DNA from: Liolophura sinensis
Lineage: Eukaryota; Mollusca; Polyplacophora; Chitonida; Chitonidae
DNA length: 64,000 nt
Direction of reading: 5' to 3'
Assembly (NCBI RefSeq): GCF_032854445.1
Contig: NC_088300.1
Location: 28,193,608-28,257,607, forward strand
Shown here: positions 11,036 through 23,126 of the stretch, piece by piece
Layout of the letters: every line of letters starts with the position of its first letter
Position numbering within the stretch: the stretch's first letter is position 1
Program-made: the position numbers and the translations under genes
The notes under the pieces: model-generated
The model's input: only the letters and a program-made list of their open reading frames with translations
Told to the model about the DNA's origin: nothing
Databases searched by the model: none

Positions 11036-14000
11036 AATTGAAGAAAGGTTGAAGACGTTTGATGGAATATCCTTGACACACTATACGGTAGTTTTTCAAT
11101 AATAATTTGTGACGATGACTGAAACTAAGTAATTCGATATAAGGCCATATCCCTTCCATATATTTCTGTCCAAGTAAGGATAATTTACAATATCAAAATT
11201 TGACCAATCCCCGTCGACATCGACTGAAATGATGCTTAGGCAATATGAAGTTTCAGGGTGCATGAGAGGTTTGATCGGACGGACGATGTTATAATATTGG
11301 CGTCAAGACAGACATATGTATACAGGCCATCCAGACGTCAACCAAAATGGACGCTCCAGGTCAATAATCGCAATATAATTACAGCATAGAATCAAAGTAA
11401 AACCATAGTAGCGCCGACAGTGTGATGGTCCCATGACAAGTATGACAAAAAAATAACATAAAATGAATTAAAGGTCGAAGGTCATTACGAAAGTCAGTAA
11501 AGCATTAGTCAGTAAATAAAAAGTGTTGTCACAAAAGAAAAGATGTAAGCCAAATCATGAAAAGAACAGCAGAGATTATGGTGTTGTGTCATTGTCAGGG
11601 TGACATTTCATATACGTGGTATGGAGACGAAGAAATATTACACAACTAGGAAAAGACCAGCAGAGACAAGGAAGTTTCAGAGTCTTGGTGAGGGTGGCAT
11701 ACAAGACACATGTGGTATGGATACTTGCAAAAGAAAGGATGTAAAAGATAAAGAGAAAAATAAACACCATGAAAGGTAATGGAAAGAATGTTGACCTTTG
11801 ATCAGTCACCGTATGAACCTATAATTGCGCTGTTAGTAGAATTGACTTTTTCAATGTTCAGGTGTAGCTGTCACGAAAAAAAAATTGGTGAAATGATTGT
11901 TTTCATTGTTTTCGTAGGTGTATAAGAAGGAAAAATGACAATTTAAAAATAGAACGGTTTACAAGAGTATAAGAAAGAATGATATGTGAACTCGGGATGT
12001 GATTATGATGACGCTGTAAACCTTCCTAATCAGTTATGCTTGGGCATATATGGGAACTGCCTTTCGTAATTGTCATGGCAACCTGCCGTAATCCCGTGGA
12101 ATAATTCCCCCGAGTAACTTTAGTCAATTTCTATAACCTCTCTAAAATCCACGCATTTAGCATTTTGTACAAAAGTATTATTTGACTTACACTTCTGAGT
12201 TCGCAGATTTGCGTTCATTTTCGTTCTGACAGTGTTTGAGTTGCTATGGAGATGATCATTCTTGACCTGATGAAAGGCGCGTGTAAAACTGTGTGTTTCA
12301 AGGAGTATTGGAAAATACATTCATTTCACTCCTTATAGAAGCATCTCCTGGGGCATGTTTTGTGGTGCCACTTGCAGATAACATTTTGTCTGCTGATTGC
12401 ACATTGAATGGTACCATACACCCACGAACCACCGCCATTCACCTGGAGCTGTTTCCACTGACAGATAATAAAATCGATTGCACAGGCTTTTTTTCACCAT
12501 GTATACATGTGTTTACCGTGAAAAACTATTTCTTCTCGTTTGTTAGTAGAGATATGTTTTTTACATATACAATTACTCGACATGGCAACTTAGATAGGAG
12601 GATGAAGTAACGAAGGTCATCCATTCCTGCTGATATCTGCAGTTAATCTCGTCATAATGGAATTTCCGTGTCATCGTTCGTGTAGCATTACAAAATACAG
12701 CAATGTTAAAGAATCCGATGACGTCCGATTTCGGGTTTTACAGCAATATGGATATTCTATATAAAGCTACGTGCCTGGATATACATGTAACCCCTGAAAC
12801 AGCGTTTGCGTGGCTTGTACCTATATACATCAGTCACGGGAGAAGCTATTAGAGCCTAACGGCTGCTCATCAATGTTGGATGCGATCTTATCAATGGTCG
12901 AATGCGACTCCATCCACCTGGTGGAGCTTTTATTCCAATGACACACCTTTGGACAAGTGCTGTTCATACTTCAGGGGCTAGAGCCGTTGGCATGCACTGA
13001 TCTACTGTTAGGAACAGATCTATACTACAGAGAATGCTAGTGTGGATTCAACAAATCACACTCGGTGAAAAGCTATACAAGAATACGTACAATGTTCATG
13101 AACTGACTTTAAGGCTACTTAGTGTACAACAAGTATGAAGACAGAGACATGTCCCTCCACAGATGACTGGAAGTGACTGGAAGCTGCATGGTATAGCGCC
13201 AAATGATCTTTCGAAATGTCACATGACATGGTACGTTGTACGGAAATATTACATCTAATCATAGCCTGAATAGATATTTACCTCTATACCTATCTATTTA
13301 TCTGGAGCTGTAAGAATGTTGTCCCTATACACAGTTGTCCAAACATTTAATTAGGGAAGGGAATTGAGTGTATTTCTAACCCATTTTGACAATTTTGTTT
13401 TACGTACCATGATCACATAATGTATATACACGAGTATACAGTGCATTCAAATCTGTGCTGTCATTGGCCTGTACATTCTAAACTTAAAGCAAAAATATTA
13501 TGTCTTATACATGGAAACGCAACTTACCTATTAATAGCGAGGGTGCCACGTTAGCGAAGATAGTCTTTACGACTTGTAAATGAGCTCAACATATGGTAAA
13601 TGCTTGGTCCTGTGGTATCATATGCCCTGTTGTAACTAAATTATGCCCTAAATGTCTCACTGTGCTCTGTCCTGGCTGCACATTCATGACTCTCTGGAGA
13701 CCCAGAGCGACACGCGGGCTGGTCGGGCTAATGCGCCTCTGCCGTCCTGATATTATTGACTACTATGATCGGCACCGCCCCCTCTCCCGCTTTGATTTGA
13801 TCTATTGAGATATACCGCTGATGGGCCAAACAAAAAGGGATAATCCGTGCAATCCATCATTGCAAGACCACCCTAATCTTTAAGACCTTGGGTGCTTTGA
13901 TAGAAACTGACGTGTTACGGGGCCCTTTTCTATATTGTCCAGAGTGTCGAACCGTGCTTTTGCGTGAGACCTGGCACTATCCTTATCACTAACGCGCGCT

Positions 14001-14120
14001 TCAGTGTGTCTGAAAAGTCAGTGTGGAAACATTGCGGCGTTATATAATTACGTAACATTTATACTGATGCTTCATTACCACGAGAATTTCCAGCCTCAAT
14101 TCATCAAGGCCTTCCTCAGA
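11036..14120. other. intergenic stretch, nothing identified
   Basis: No coding-like exon, RNA gene or clear repeat is seen. A motif CCAAAATGGACG(T/C)TCCAGG at 11341 also occurs at 10158, a scrap of an unnamed dispersed repeat. A GC-richer patch at about 13660-13800 has a short open frame without recognisable domains. Confidence 0.5.
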
Positions 14121-14257
14121 GTGCTGGCAAGCCTCCCCACTTACGGCCGGAGAGGAAGACAGCATGAGCTGGACTTGAACTCACATCGACCGCATTGGTG
14201 AGAGGCCTCAGGGTCAGTACGCTGAGCTAGCGCGCTAACCAAATGAGCCACGGAACC
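14121..14257 (-). mobile_element. SINE family A, head-half fragment
   Basis: The tRNA-like head is well kept (A box TGGCTCATTTGGTTAGCGCG, B box GAGTTCAAGTCC on the minus strand) together with the GGCCGTAAGTGGGGAGG body start. The 3' module and tail are absent. Confidence 0.85.
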
Positions 14258-17200
14258 AAAGTAGCAAGTTAAACACTCCCACTCACCATGACCAAGGAAG
14301 TAAACATTTACTAAACACACGATTTAACGTTAAATGGTTCTATGCATCGAAACAGACAATTTTATAGATACCGCCGTAAATATGGTCAAACCCTACAAAA
14401 ACATCAAAGGTCAAAATGCCCAGTGATATTATACATAAAGCAAAAATTAGCATAACTGATCGGTTTACTTGGGGTCAAAACACTGGTTCTCTAAACTTAC
14501 CCTTTAATTTTCTACGACATTTTCTCATCTTAAGTGTTTGTCTACCAGTTTTAGCACAAGTATATTTACTTTGTCCACACAGTACATGCTATTCGAAGAG
14601 AAAATCTGAATGGATGGGCTCAAGCCGGTTTGTTCGTGCCGCACTATGTCTCTTCTACTGACTCCATTAGGAAAATATGGGTCATAAACACAAAGAGTTC
14701 ACAACAGGCGGAATCATGTGAGAGAAGCTTAAGCCAATCTGATATGTTTGTCAATCGATAGATTAAGCCGCTGCGAAGGAACGTGCAAAAAACCTTTTCA
14801 GATAAGTTAAGGAATCCGTGACAAGAAAATCAGCCTGCACAAATTAATGTCCCAGCAAATGTTTTACCTCAGTGTGTATACTGTTATATACAACAAATTC
14901 ATTTTAATGGCGTTTTATCCTGTCAACTACTATGTTTAAGTGTAATCCAGAACATATAAATATTTGAGAGGATCTGTTTCTGTTTGACACAAATTCATGA
15001 GACACGCGCTGTTAAGTGCATCCCCGAGGTCTGGTCCCTTTTACATTGTTCCAATGTGATTACATATCTAATGCGAGGACAATATAGCATTTTGTGTAAT
15101 TCTACACCAATAACGTCTAATAAATTGCAACTAACGCCACTGCATTTATTTTTACCTAATTCTGTTTAACCATGGTGCTAGGGGTGTACACGTTGCTATT
15201 TTGAAGTATTTACATGGCCAGCGGGAAGAAACTCTGACTGAGGTAAATTAACAAGAGGCCGGAGTTCACCAGTAGCCTGCGTAACCATTTGACAAGAATC
15301 ACACGGTCATTACTGCTCTGGTTTAGCTCTCTACGCTGTAGTCTTTTATACTGAATGCAATAAAAAAGCAAGATACATAACACATCTTAGTATCTATATC
15401 AAAGAACTAAGACAATTTTATTTGGATGCCATGGCTCTATAAAATATCGACTGTAGTCCGGTCATCACTGAAAAAACTGCTTCTTTCTTTTTTTTACATA
15501 TTTCTGCAAAGAACTGCAAGGTAATGTAGGTATGGACTGGTTCATATATGGGCCTTGCTAGTCTTGCATTGGAACGCCTCGTCATGATTTACAAGTCGGA
15601 CTTGAAGCTTAGATTTCTAATCAAGGGGTAATTATAACCTTTTTGATTCGAGGTATGATTCCATGGACGGAGATAATTGACACATTGTGCGGATATACCG
15701 CAATGAGTAGCCTTGCATCGTGGCAGTGTGCATGATCATGGCCAAGGACAATTTCTCCGTCCAGACTGACCGAGCTGTGGTGGTGGCGAGGGGTGAGATT
15801 GACACATTATACAAATTACAGAGATCGAGAAATCTAAAAGACTAGAGCTTAGATAGTAAAGCCGGAGAAAGGACGACAGGTTGATGTAGTTGGAAAATTG
15901 TTACACATAACCGGTGAAATCCTGATCATTTTGTCATCTTAAGTGTAATTTTTACTGAGTACCATAATTTACAGGTAATGATACAGTGAAGTGAGCAGGG
16001 CTAAATCTGCACTTCCCTGTTGCTTTGAGACGGCGATCACGCACTGGCGGGTTACCAGTGGAGCCACTACAGACGCACAACAGTTCCTTGAAGGAGGAGT
16101 GCGTACGTCACGGTGGTACCGTCCTTTGGAATAAATGAAAGATGAATGACGTTCTGTACAACGTTCATATATTTATGATGTTTCTATATGCTTGATTTTC
16201 CTATCTGTATTGTGTTTCTATCTGCATTGTCTGATATGGAAAATGAACACACCCTGGTTTTTCTGTAATCTCTCTAACTGCAAGGATAGGCCATTCTGCG
16301 TGTATAGGGTGTATGGATGGGTATATATAATGTATGTGTATATTGGTAGGGTATCTTCCTGTCAAGTTTCTAAACTGACATTAAGTCAACAAAATTTCTA
16401 ACGGACATTTTTGTAGTCAGAGGTATAGTTACAAACTGATAACTCGTAAAAGCTTTCCTGACGTCAACGGGTAAGTTTGGTGGTTCAGTAAGGACTATAT
16501 ATCATTTCAACCAGGTTCAGCTGCACTGTCACATGTTTTCAGTTCGAAAAGTCGTGGAACAAAGCACGTGATGGCAAAGGCCTACTATCTCGCATTATCT
16601 GCCATCGATGCCATAAAGGTTAAATTACATCAACACAATCTCCCCGAAACTGCTGTTATATCGGTCATGTGGTGTAAAGCCACTATCACTGAGAATGATA
16701 GTCGATGACGTGAGGAATTTCTACTACTTTCTTGTACGTGAAACTGCTTACGCTGTATAGCAGGAACATCTGGGATCTAGTCAACTGGCTGCAAGCCAAT
16801 TATGCAGTACCACCGACGTCATAGCTTGAAAAATTGAGTCTTGTGGTATTTTTAACTATTACGCAAAATTTTAAAAACTGGGTGGTGCCTATACATTCTT
16901 CTTGAAATAGACAGTCAGATGATGTCACACAGCAGTTTTGATATTTCACAGATAAATTGCCTGTGGTGCTTGGATTTGCGTATAGGCCTATACATATACC
17001 TTCGAGGAATTACCTCACAATGCATTGCGCCTTAGTCTTATGAGTCATTTTCCCTTTAGTAAGGTTGATACTTGCTATATGCTTCGATGATGTCGCTGGC
17101 TTGATTATATAAAGATGCTTATAAGTGTCAGCTTATGTTATAGAGCAGATTTGCTCCCAAAGTTAGACTGGTCCTGAGTTCAGGAAAGGATTTGGATGTC

Positions 17201-17570
17201 CAAAAACCAAACAAGGTTTTTGCGATGGAGTTTAGATTTGGACGTAGTCGTAGAACCTCTTGTGGAAGCATTTATCTGGGTTCATATGCTTGGGGATAAT
17301 TATACCTGGTCTGGATGGTCTGGATTTAAGAAGATATACATACTGCTGGTATCAATTTGAATTCCACCCATAGATGATAAGTCAACCGTCTTCTAGAAAC
17401 CATCCGGAAATCGATTTACCTGCAAATCTTCTGGGAGAATTTATCTTGCAAATACTTGCCAGGGGAAAATGATGGTCAGTATAAAATAACATGGATTTGG
17501 TGATTAAATATGCCCTTTGGCTTCGACTAAGCTCTCATCGTTATTTAATGCCTCTTTGAATCAATCTTGG

Positions 17571-17571
<1 letters not shown>
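14258..17571. other. intergenic stretch, nothing identified
   Basis: I see no exon with a family motif, no RNA gene and no obvious repeat. A single TGACGTCA occurs at 16459-16466. Confidence 0.5.

Positions 17572-17641
<70 letters not shown>
17572..17641. repeat. (TA)n microsatellite, about 70 bp
   Basis: Pure TA dinucleotide run. The ORF encoding an Ile-Tyr run across it is an artefact. Confidence 0.97.
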
Positions 17642-17645
<4 letters not shown>

Positions 17646-17815
17646 TAGACATAGAATCCTCCTCCAGTTCCTCCAGCATAAAACTGACATGAGCTTTCTT
17701 GTCATAGATAAGGAGGGTGGCAATCTGCTGAGCAAATTCGTAAAAGGTAAAAGTTGAACGATCCAGTGAGAAAAGCCCAAGAATCTTCAAGAAAAGAGAA
17801 CAAGCCTCTAGGATT

Positions 17816-17945
17816 TATTTATTTTATTTATTTGATCGATGTTTTACGCCGTAGTCAAGACTATTTCACTTATACGACGGCGGCCAGCATTATGGTGAGA
17901 GCCCGGAGGAAACTCACGACCATCCACATGTTGCGGCCAGATCAG
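17816..17945 (-). mobile_element. SINE family A, 5'-truncated, with 13-bp target-site duplication
   Basis: It carries the tail, the 3' module (TGACTACGGCGTAAAACATC on the minus strand) and part of the body, stopping short of the tRNA head. The direct repeat AGCCTCTAGGATT flanks it at 17803-17815 and 17946-17958. The truncated copy with a precise duplication is what target-primed reverse transcription leaves. Confidence 0.92.
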
Positions 17946-18287
17946 AGCCTCTAGGATTGAATTCGCAAGCTGAGTCACACATCCAGGAATTCAATATGGT
18001 ATTCACAATGGGCACAAAGCTTGACTTATCCCTTTAACACAGTATAGCAAAATTTTCTATTTTCTGCATGTTGACGTTTATATGAATCGGGTTATGCATT
18101 AAATTCTGAAAACATAATCCTGATTGCTCGTTCAGCTCAATACTTTGTTATTCAGCGCACAATTATTGATTATATACCTTAATGGTGTTCAGTAAACGAC
18201 AAGGAACACAGGCAGAACATTTCAGTGTGGCTCGTAGTCGCCTCAGAGCATTTTTCTCATTTTGTTGTCCCAGTGTTTTGCGCATGC

Positions 18288-18311
18288 CCCTCCCCCCTCC
18301 CCCCCTCCCCA
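18288..18311. repeat. C-rich homopolymer-like tract
   Basis: A 24-base run of C broken by single T residues. Confidence 0.9.
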
Positions 18312-18530
18312 GCTGCTGTTAGTTCAGTCTACATGATTCCCAATGCACCATAATCAATCTGCAAGTTTCAACTAATCCAATGAGCTTTGCATGGAAATCA
18401 ATACACAATTCGGTAAACCTGCCATGTACTTAGCTTCGTGTATTGTAGTGGACGGAAAATACAAGCTGATTGTCTGTTCCTAGTGAAACTTCTTTCGACA
18501 TGGCAACCTGTGATAAGAACACTCAGTGTT

Positions 18531-19300
18531 CACCGCTGGAAATCTTACCCACGCTATCTTTTGCCTCACTTCAATTTTGTATTTTTTGTATTTATGAGAA
18601 TGCATTGCATTCTTTAAGGTACCGGTTTCTCGCGGCTGGAAACCTCGATCACGTTATATATTGCTTCATTTCATCCATATGTCTGAGAATCCAGCCAGAG
18701 TCTGCAGTAACATTTCTCACGGCTGGAAATCTCGGTCATGCTATATTGCTTCATTTCATCCATACGTCTGAGAATCCAGCCATAGTGTGCAGTAACACAT
18801 TTCTCACGGCTAGAAATCTCGGTCATTCTATGTTGCTTCTTTTCATTCATATGTCCGAGAATCTGGCCATGGTCTTCGGTAAGGAATTCCCCACGGCTGG
18901 AAATCTCGATGAAGGTATATTTTTTCATTTCAATTCTGTATGTTTGCGAATGTAGTGATTGCATTAGGGGGCCTACATGGCTCAGTTTGTTAGCGCGCCG
19001 GCGCAGCGTGATGACCCAGAAGCCTCTCACCAATGTGGTCGCTGTGAGTTCAAGTTCAGCTCATGCTGGCTTCCTCTCCGGCCGTAAGTGGGAAGGTCTG
19101 CTAACAACCTGCGGGTGGTCGTGGGTTTCCCCCGGGCTCTGCCCGGTTACCTTCCACCATAATGTTGGCCGCCGTCGTATAAGTGAAATATTCTTGAGTA
19201 CGGCATAAAACACCAATCAAATAAATAAATAAATAAATCATTGCATTCTTTAAGGGACTAATTTATCACGGCTAGAAATCTCTATCACGTTAGTAAATGT
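18531..19300 (+). repeat. 87-bp minisatellite, six units, split by a SINE
   Basis: The anchor CACGGCTGGAAATCTCGGTC (or variants) recurs at 18531, 18631, 18718, 18805, 18892 and 19267. The inner spacing is exactly 87 bp. Because 87 is divisible by three, both strands stay open and yield repetitive ORFs that are not genes. Confidence 0.92.
18966..19239 (+). mobile_element. SINE family A, full length, inside the 87-bp minisatellite
   Basis: It runs from GGGGGCCTACATGGCTCAGT (tRNA head) through the B-box-like GAGTTCAAGTTC, the body and TTGAGTACGGCATAAAACACC to an (AAAT)n tail. The 8-bp repeat ATTGCATT flanks it at 18958-18965 and 19240-19247. The rejoined flank matches the corresponding repeat unit at about 18598-18640, an empty-site paralogue. 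Confidence 0.95.
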
Positions 19301-20690
19301 ACATGCTGTATTTGAACTGGAACCAATGAACGGTTATGTTGTCTATTCTTTCAAAATAGTAGACATAAAAGTTAAACAGTGACGATGGTATTTCTTAAAT
19401 AAGAGCGTCGTCTCGGGAAATCCTGCTGTAGGAAGTCTGATCTGCAGGGACAAAGGAAAAGAAAGCACTTAAAGGGAACAATGTGAACCACTCAGCTCGG
19501 ATGTAGATGGAACTGCAGTTCAATCAATATAACTGTCAGAAACTTCTGATGTCACGCTCCTCACTATAATTTTTTGTATGACAAGTATATGACACTTTTG
19601 TCATCTCCCGCGCATAGAATTGATGTTTCCATGGAAACAGGAAGAAAACATCACGTAATATTAGAGACTGGGTTTATGGTGGCCGATTGTTCTGGCATGC
19701 GTCTCACCAACTACAGTCGTCAACCGGCACAGTTTGGCTTTTCGTCTGATGATACTCGGACGTATACTTACGTCACAATATACAGATTTATTCTCGATAG
19801 TTCAGACGCTGACAAAAGGAATCTTTAGTCACCAAAAGCGTAAAACAGTAGAGTGATACATATGTATAGTGATTTATAACAACTAGTAATAACATATTGA
19901 TTTGAAAAGGGACACTTCACCACGTTACATGTTTACTTACATGTATCTCTTGATAGCAAATGCAATCTCTGTCAATCTTTATCCTTCAGGAATCAATATC
20001 ATAAAGAAAACCTGACTCAGTAGTGTCATAAAACATATCTCATGTTGAATGACTTTACCTTTTCGTTATATTGCGGATATAAACAAAATCCTCTGAGCCT
20101 ACATACAACCATTTGCATGTACATGTTCCCCAGCGAGATATAAAACCAGTAAGCTATGCGTTTCTTCATTTTGTCTGTCAGCCAAAGGATGAGAAAAAAG
20201 ATATACCAAAACGCATTTATACAGTTGCCAGTAAAAAGAATACTCACTTTGCCTAAGTTATATTTATAATTAAAGAGATGGAGAAATCACCCTAAAGCTT
20301 ACTATTGAGTCTAATTGCAGTAAATATGGCGTCACAAAAGTAACACGAAGTAATTTTTGACCTAACTCAAGACTATAAAGTGCAATATTAGGCGTGTGGC
20401 GTATGGCACAAATAACTGAAATTCACACAGCTTTATATGAAAGGTGTAAAATACGATTTCATATTTGTCTTAAGTTAAAAGCAGCATTTCGCTTATAACC
20501 GGCCACTGAAAGAAAAGTAAGAAAATAAATATTTCAGTGACTTTAAGGAAGTTTCAGTGTCTGTGTCCGCTTAAACAGTTGTAAGCCCACTAAGTATCTT
20601 TTATATATATATGCATCTTCCTGTCTTAACGATTGCTTACTTCATTTCTGCAGGTGGTGAGGTATATGGTTGCGCAGAGGCAAATGTCCT
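19301..20690. other. intergenic stretch, nothing identified
   Basis: Short open frames occur but none shows a known motif or convincing splice context. Confidence 0.45.
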
Positions 20691-20696
20691 TTCCCT

Positions 20697-20746
20697 CTGC
20701 TTTGTGTAAGTCAAATGTCCTCAACCATTTGACTTACACAAAGCAG
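20697..20746. repeat. perfect 21-bp hairpin with 8-nt loop
   Basis: Arms 20697-20717 and 20726-20746 are exact reverse complements. Pairing extends outward through CTTTCC with one bulge, making a stem of about 28 bp. It could be a young foldback or a small-RNA precursor. Confidence 0.9.
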
Positions 20747-20973
20747 CGGAAAGCTTGAATAACCTGTTGAAACGACGTGACATTTCTTCACAGTCAATTA
20801 AGGAGCTTTCATGCAATGGTATTGAAAAGAGATAATCGAAGATGTATACGTCTTTCTTGGTGTAGTTTTACGTAGTTGTGAAATTAAATCTGCATGAAAG
20901 CAGTGCTGGTGTATGTATGACCCGTTTCAAAAACTACCAGTTCTCAAAGGAATATGAAAAGAAAAAAAGTATA

Positions 20974-21227
20974 CACTCAAAAATTAATCTGTTAATTTGA
21001 ACAGAAGATCTGTTGTCTGAGTGATGCTAGAATGTATTCTGCTATTTCAAGGCATGGGCCTAATTCTGTTAAATATAACACACATATTCTATTAATTCAA
21101 TATAGAGATTCCATTAGACTAACAGGATATTATGTTGGTTATGACAGTATTATACTACAATAACAGAACACGTTCTAGCATCACTTAACAGATTTTCTGT
21201 TAAAATTAACAGATTAATTTTTTAGTG
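20974..21227. mobile_element. 254-bp MITE with long terminal inverted repeats and TA target
   Basis: The ends read CACTCAAAAATTAATCTG and, inverted, CACTAAAAAATTAATCTG. Inverted similarity extends about 55-60 bp inward to GTGATGCTAGAA. A TA dinucleotide flanks each end (20972-20973, 21228-21229). It has no coding capacity, so it is a non-autonomous DNA transposon. Confidence 0.88.
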
Positions 21228-22929
21228 TAAATAATAAATAAAGCTGGTAACATGTAAGAGAGAGACAGTCATCTTGTCGAATACAAATCTAGATATCTCG
21301 GTCGCGCTTTGATTGCAACTGTTAAACTAAGCACCATGCATTGCAGCATGTTAATGCAATACACATATTTGCCTATACTGTCACAATCCCCGGCTGAAGC
21401 GGAATTTGATACAAGTATGACGCAGATCCTGAACTCTCTGTCCATATTTGCCAATAAGGGTGTTAGACATATGCACTTGTAAATTTATGACACTTGGAGT
21501 GAAGATGTTTTATGGAGCATCCTTGACATTCTAGTTTTTGAGTCAGTTAATTGTAATATAGTTTAATAATATAGAGTCCAACAAATGCTACAAGGCGCGA
21601 AAAGTAGACTCCCCTATGGGCCCTATGCAGGACCCAACGATACATGTTAGACCGATACGTTCCACATAAGGGAATATGACAGTTCTGCCTAGCAAGCAGT
21701 TCGCATGGCTATCAGGGAGGCATATAGGTCTACAGATAGAGATACCATTTCTTGTAGACAAACACAGTCGGTAATAACCACCCACAACATAATATGTAAC
21801 AGGGTCTATTACCTGAACAATGGCCCATATTTTACTCTTTGATAGTCTGCAATCAAGCCCCATCCCTTATATAAGATCTCCAGAAGGTAACCACACATTC
21901 CTGTATCTTCTTATCTCACCTTGTCACATTTCTCATACATTTAAAATGGGCATTTGAAAATTTATACCAGAGTTTTATACCACCATTATTGACTCAGGCA
22001 ACTGTCATTTTCAGTTATCATCTTTGCTACATGACCGCACACTAAAGGACTGCATGAATGGACATAACAATGAAAGTGAGACGAGCCCCTACATTACTAA
22101 CATCATAAATGTCCAATTAACTCGCTACTAAGATCTACAGGGATTCTATCCAGAGGAAGTAATCGTTAAGAGAGTGTGAATGATTTGCTTTTAACAGTAC
22201 AAGTAAACCGTAAATGGTTTGTCCTACACAGATATCACAAGCGGTACAAGCGTTTGGGTGCCTTGTATTCTTACCTTTCAGTCGCCTTAAAGCGTCACTT
22301 TTGCTGGTACATGCGTCTACCCGTCCTGGCCTCGCTGCTGTTGACAAGCCCTATAGTATGATCCGTTGTACCGGCCTGAGGATGTTGCACCTTGTGTCCA
22401 CAGGCAACTCCTCTGACAATTTAACCTGCCAGCACCGAGGACTGAACAGAACACATATGGTCACCTTATTTTAAGATCGCCTTGTAACTGAAGTACACTC
22501 GAAATGCATGTACTGTCAGTTTAACTCAAGCTCTTGTCATGGGGTGGAAGCGGTCGTGTAGACTTGTCAGCGCCTGAGGCCGTGGCATTGCTGGGTCGGT
22601 TGGCCAAATACCCACTTCAAGCCTAATCACGCCAATTTATAATCCAAAGCAAAAATCAATTCCGTGATTAGATGTCGCATCTATATGGGAGATTTCATAC
22701 CCATTTGCGGAGAGGCGAGCAAACGTTTACTATTTGGTTACATGTATAGGTATATAGATTTATGTCACAGATGGCTTTATTATTCATTATTAACAAGAAA
22801 ATGTCGTTTTTGAAACATGCACAACTGAAGAAAGGGGAAACCAGTAGGCTTATGTTAAAAAGATATATAAACCAGTGAGTTAAGTTGTCTGTGTACTACA
22901 GATGACTTTGTCTGCATATGAGGTGTGCG
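21228..22929. other. intergenic stretch, nothing identified
   Basis: Open frames at about 21.6-21.9 and 22.1-22.5 kb show no family motif I can defend. Confidence 0.45.
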
Positions 22930-23126
22930 AACATTGTGTTAGTGTGTGTACTAACTGATGTGGCGTATGGACTTTGTGCAAGTGTCTGAACGGACTAAGA
23001 ACATTGTGTTAGTGTTAGTACGGACTGATGTGGTGTATGGAAATTGACTTAGTGTCAGTACGGAATGGTGTGGCGTATGAACATTGTGCTAGTGTCTGTG
23101 CGGACTGATGTGGCGTATGCACATTG
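22930..23126 (+). repeat. 40-bp minisatellite, about five units
   Basis: The unit reads roughly ACATTGTGTTAGTGT, then TACGGACTGATGTGGCGTATG. Full units start near 22931, 23000, 23041 and 23080, with a shortened unit at 22971-22999. Confidence 0.88.

Noticed and set aside
12293-12610. 105-codon plus-strand ORF
   Set aside because: No motif, no exon context and ordinary composition.
17545-17790. ORF with a long Ile-Tyr run
   Set aside because: It translates the (TA)n microsatellite.
18470-18955. 161-codon ORF with internal 29-residue repeats, and an opposite-strand ORF at 18671-19033
   Set aside because: Both are produced by the 87-bp minisatellite, whose unit length is a multiple of three; neither shows a domain.
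21588-21863. ORF faintly like the C-terminal part of a retroelement integrase (VIDPVTYYV)
   Set aside because: The similarity is a few residues only and no other retroelement domain lies nearby.
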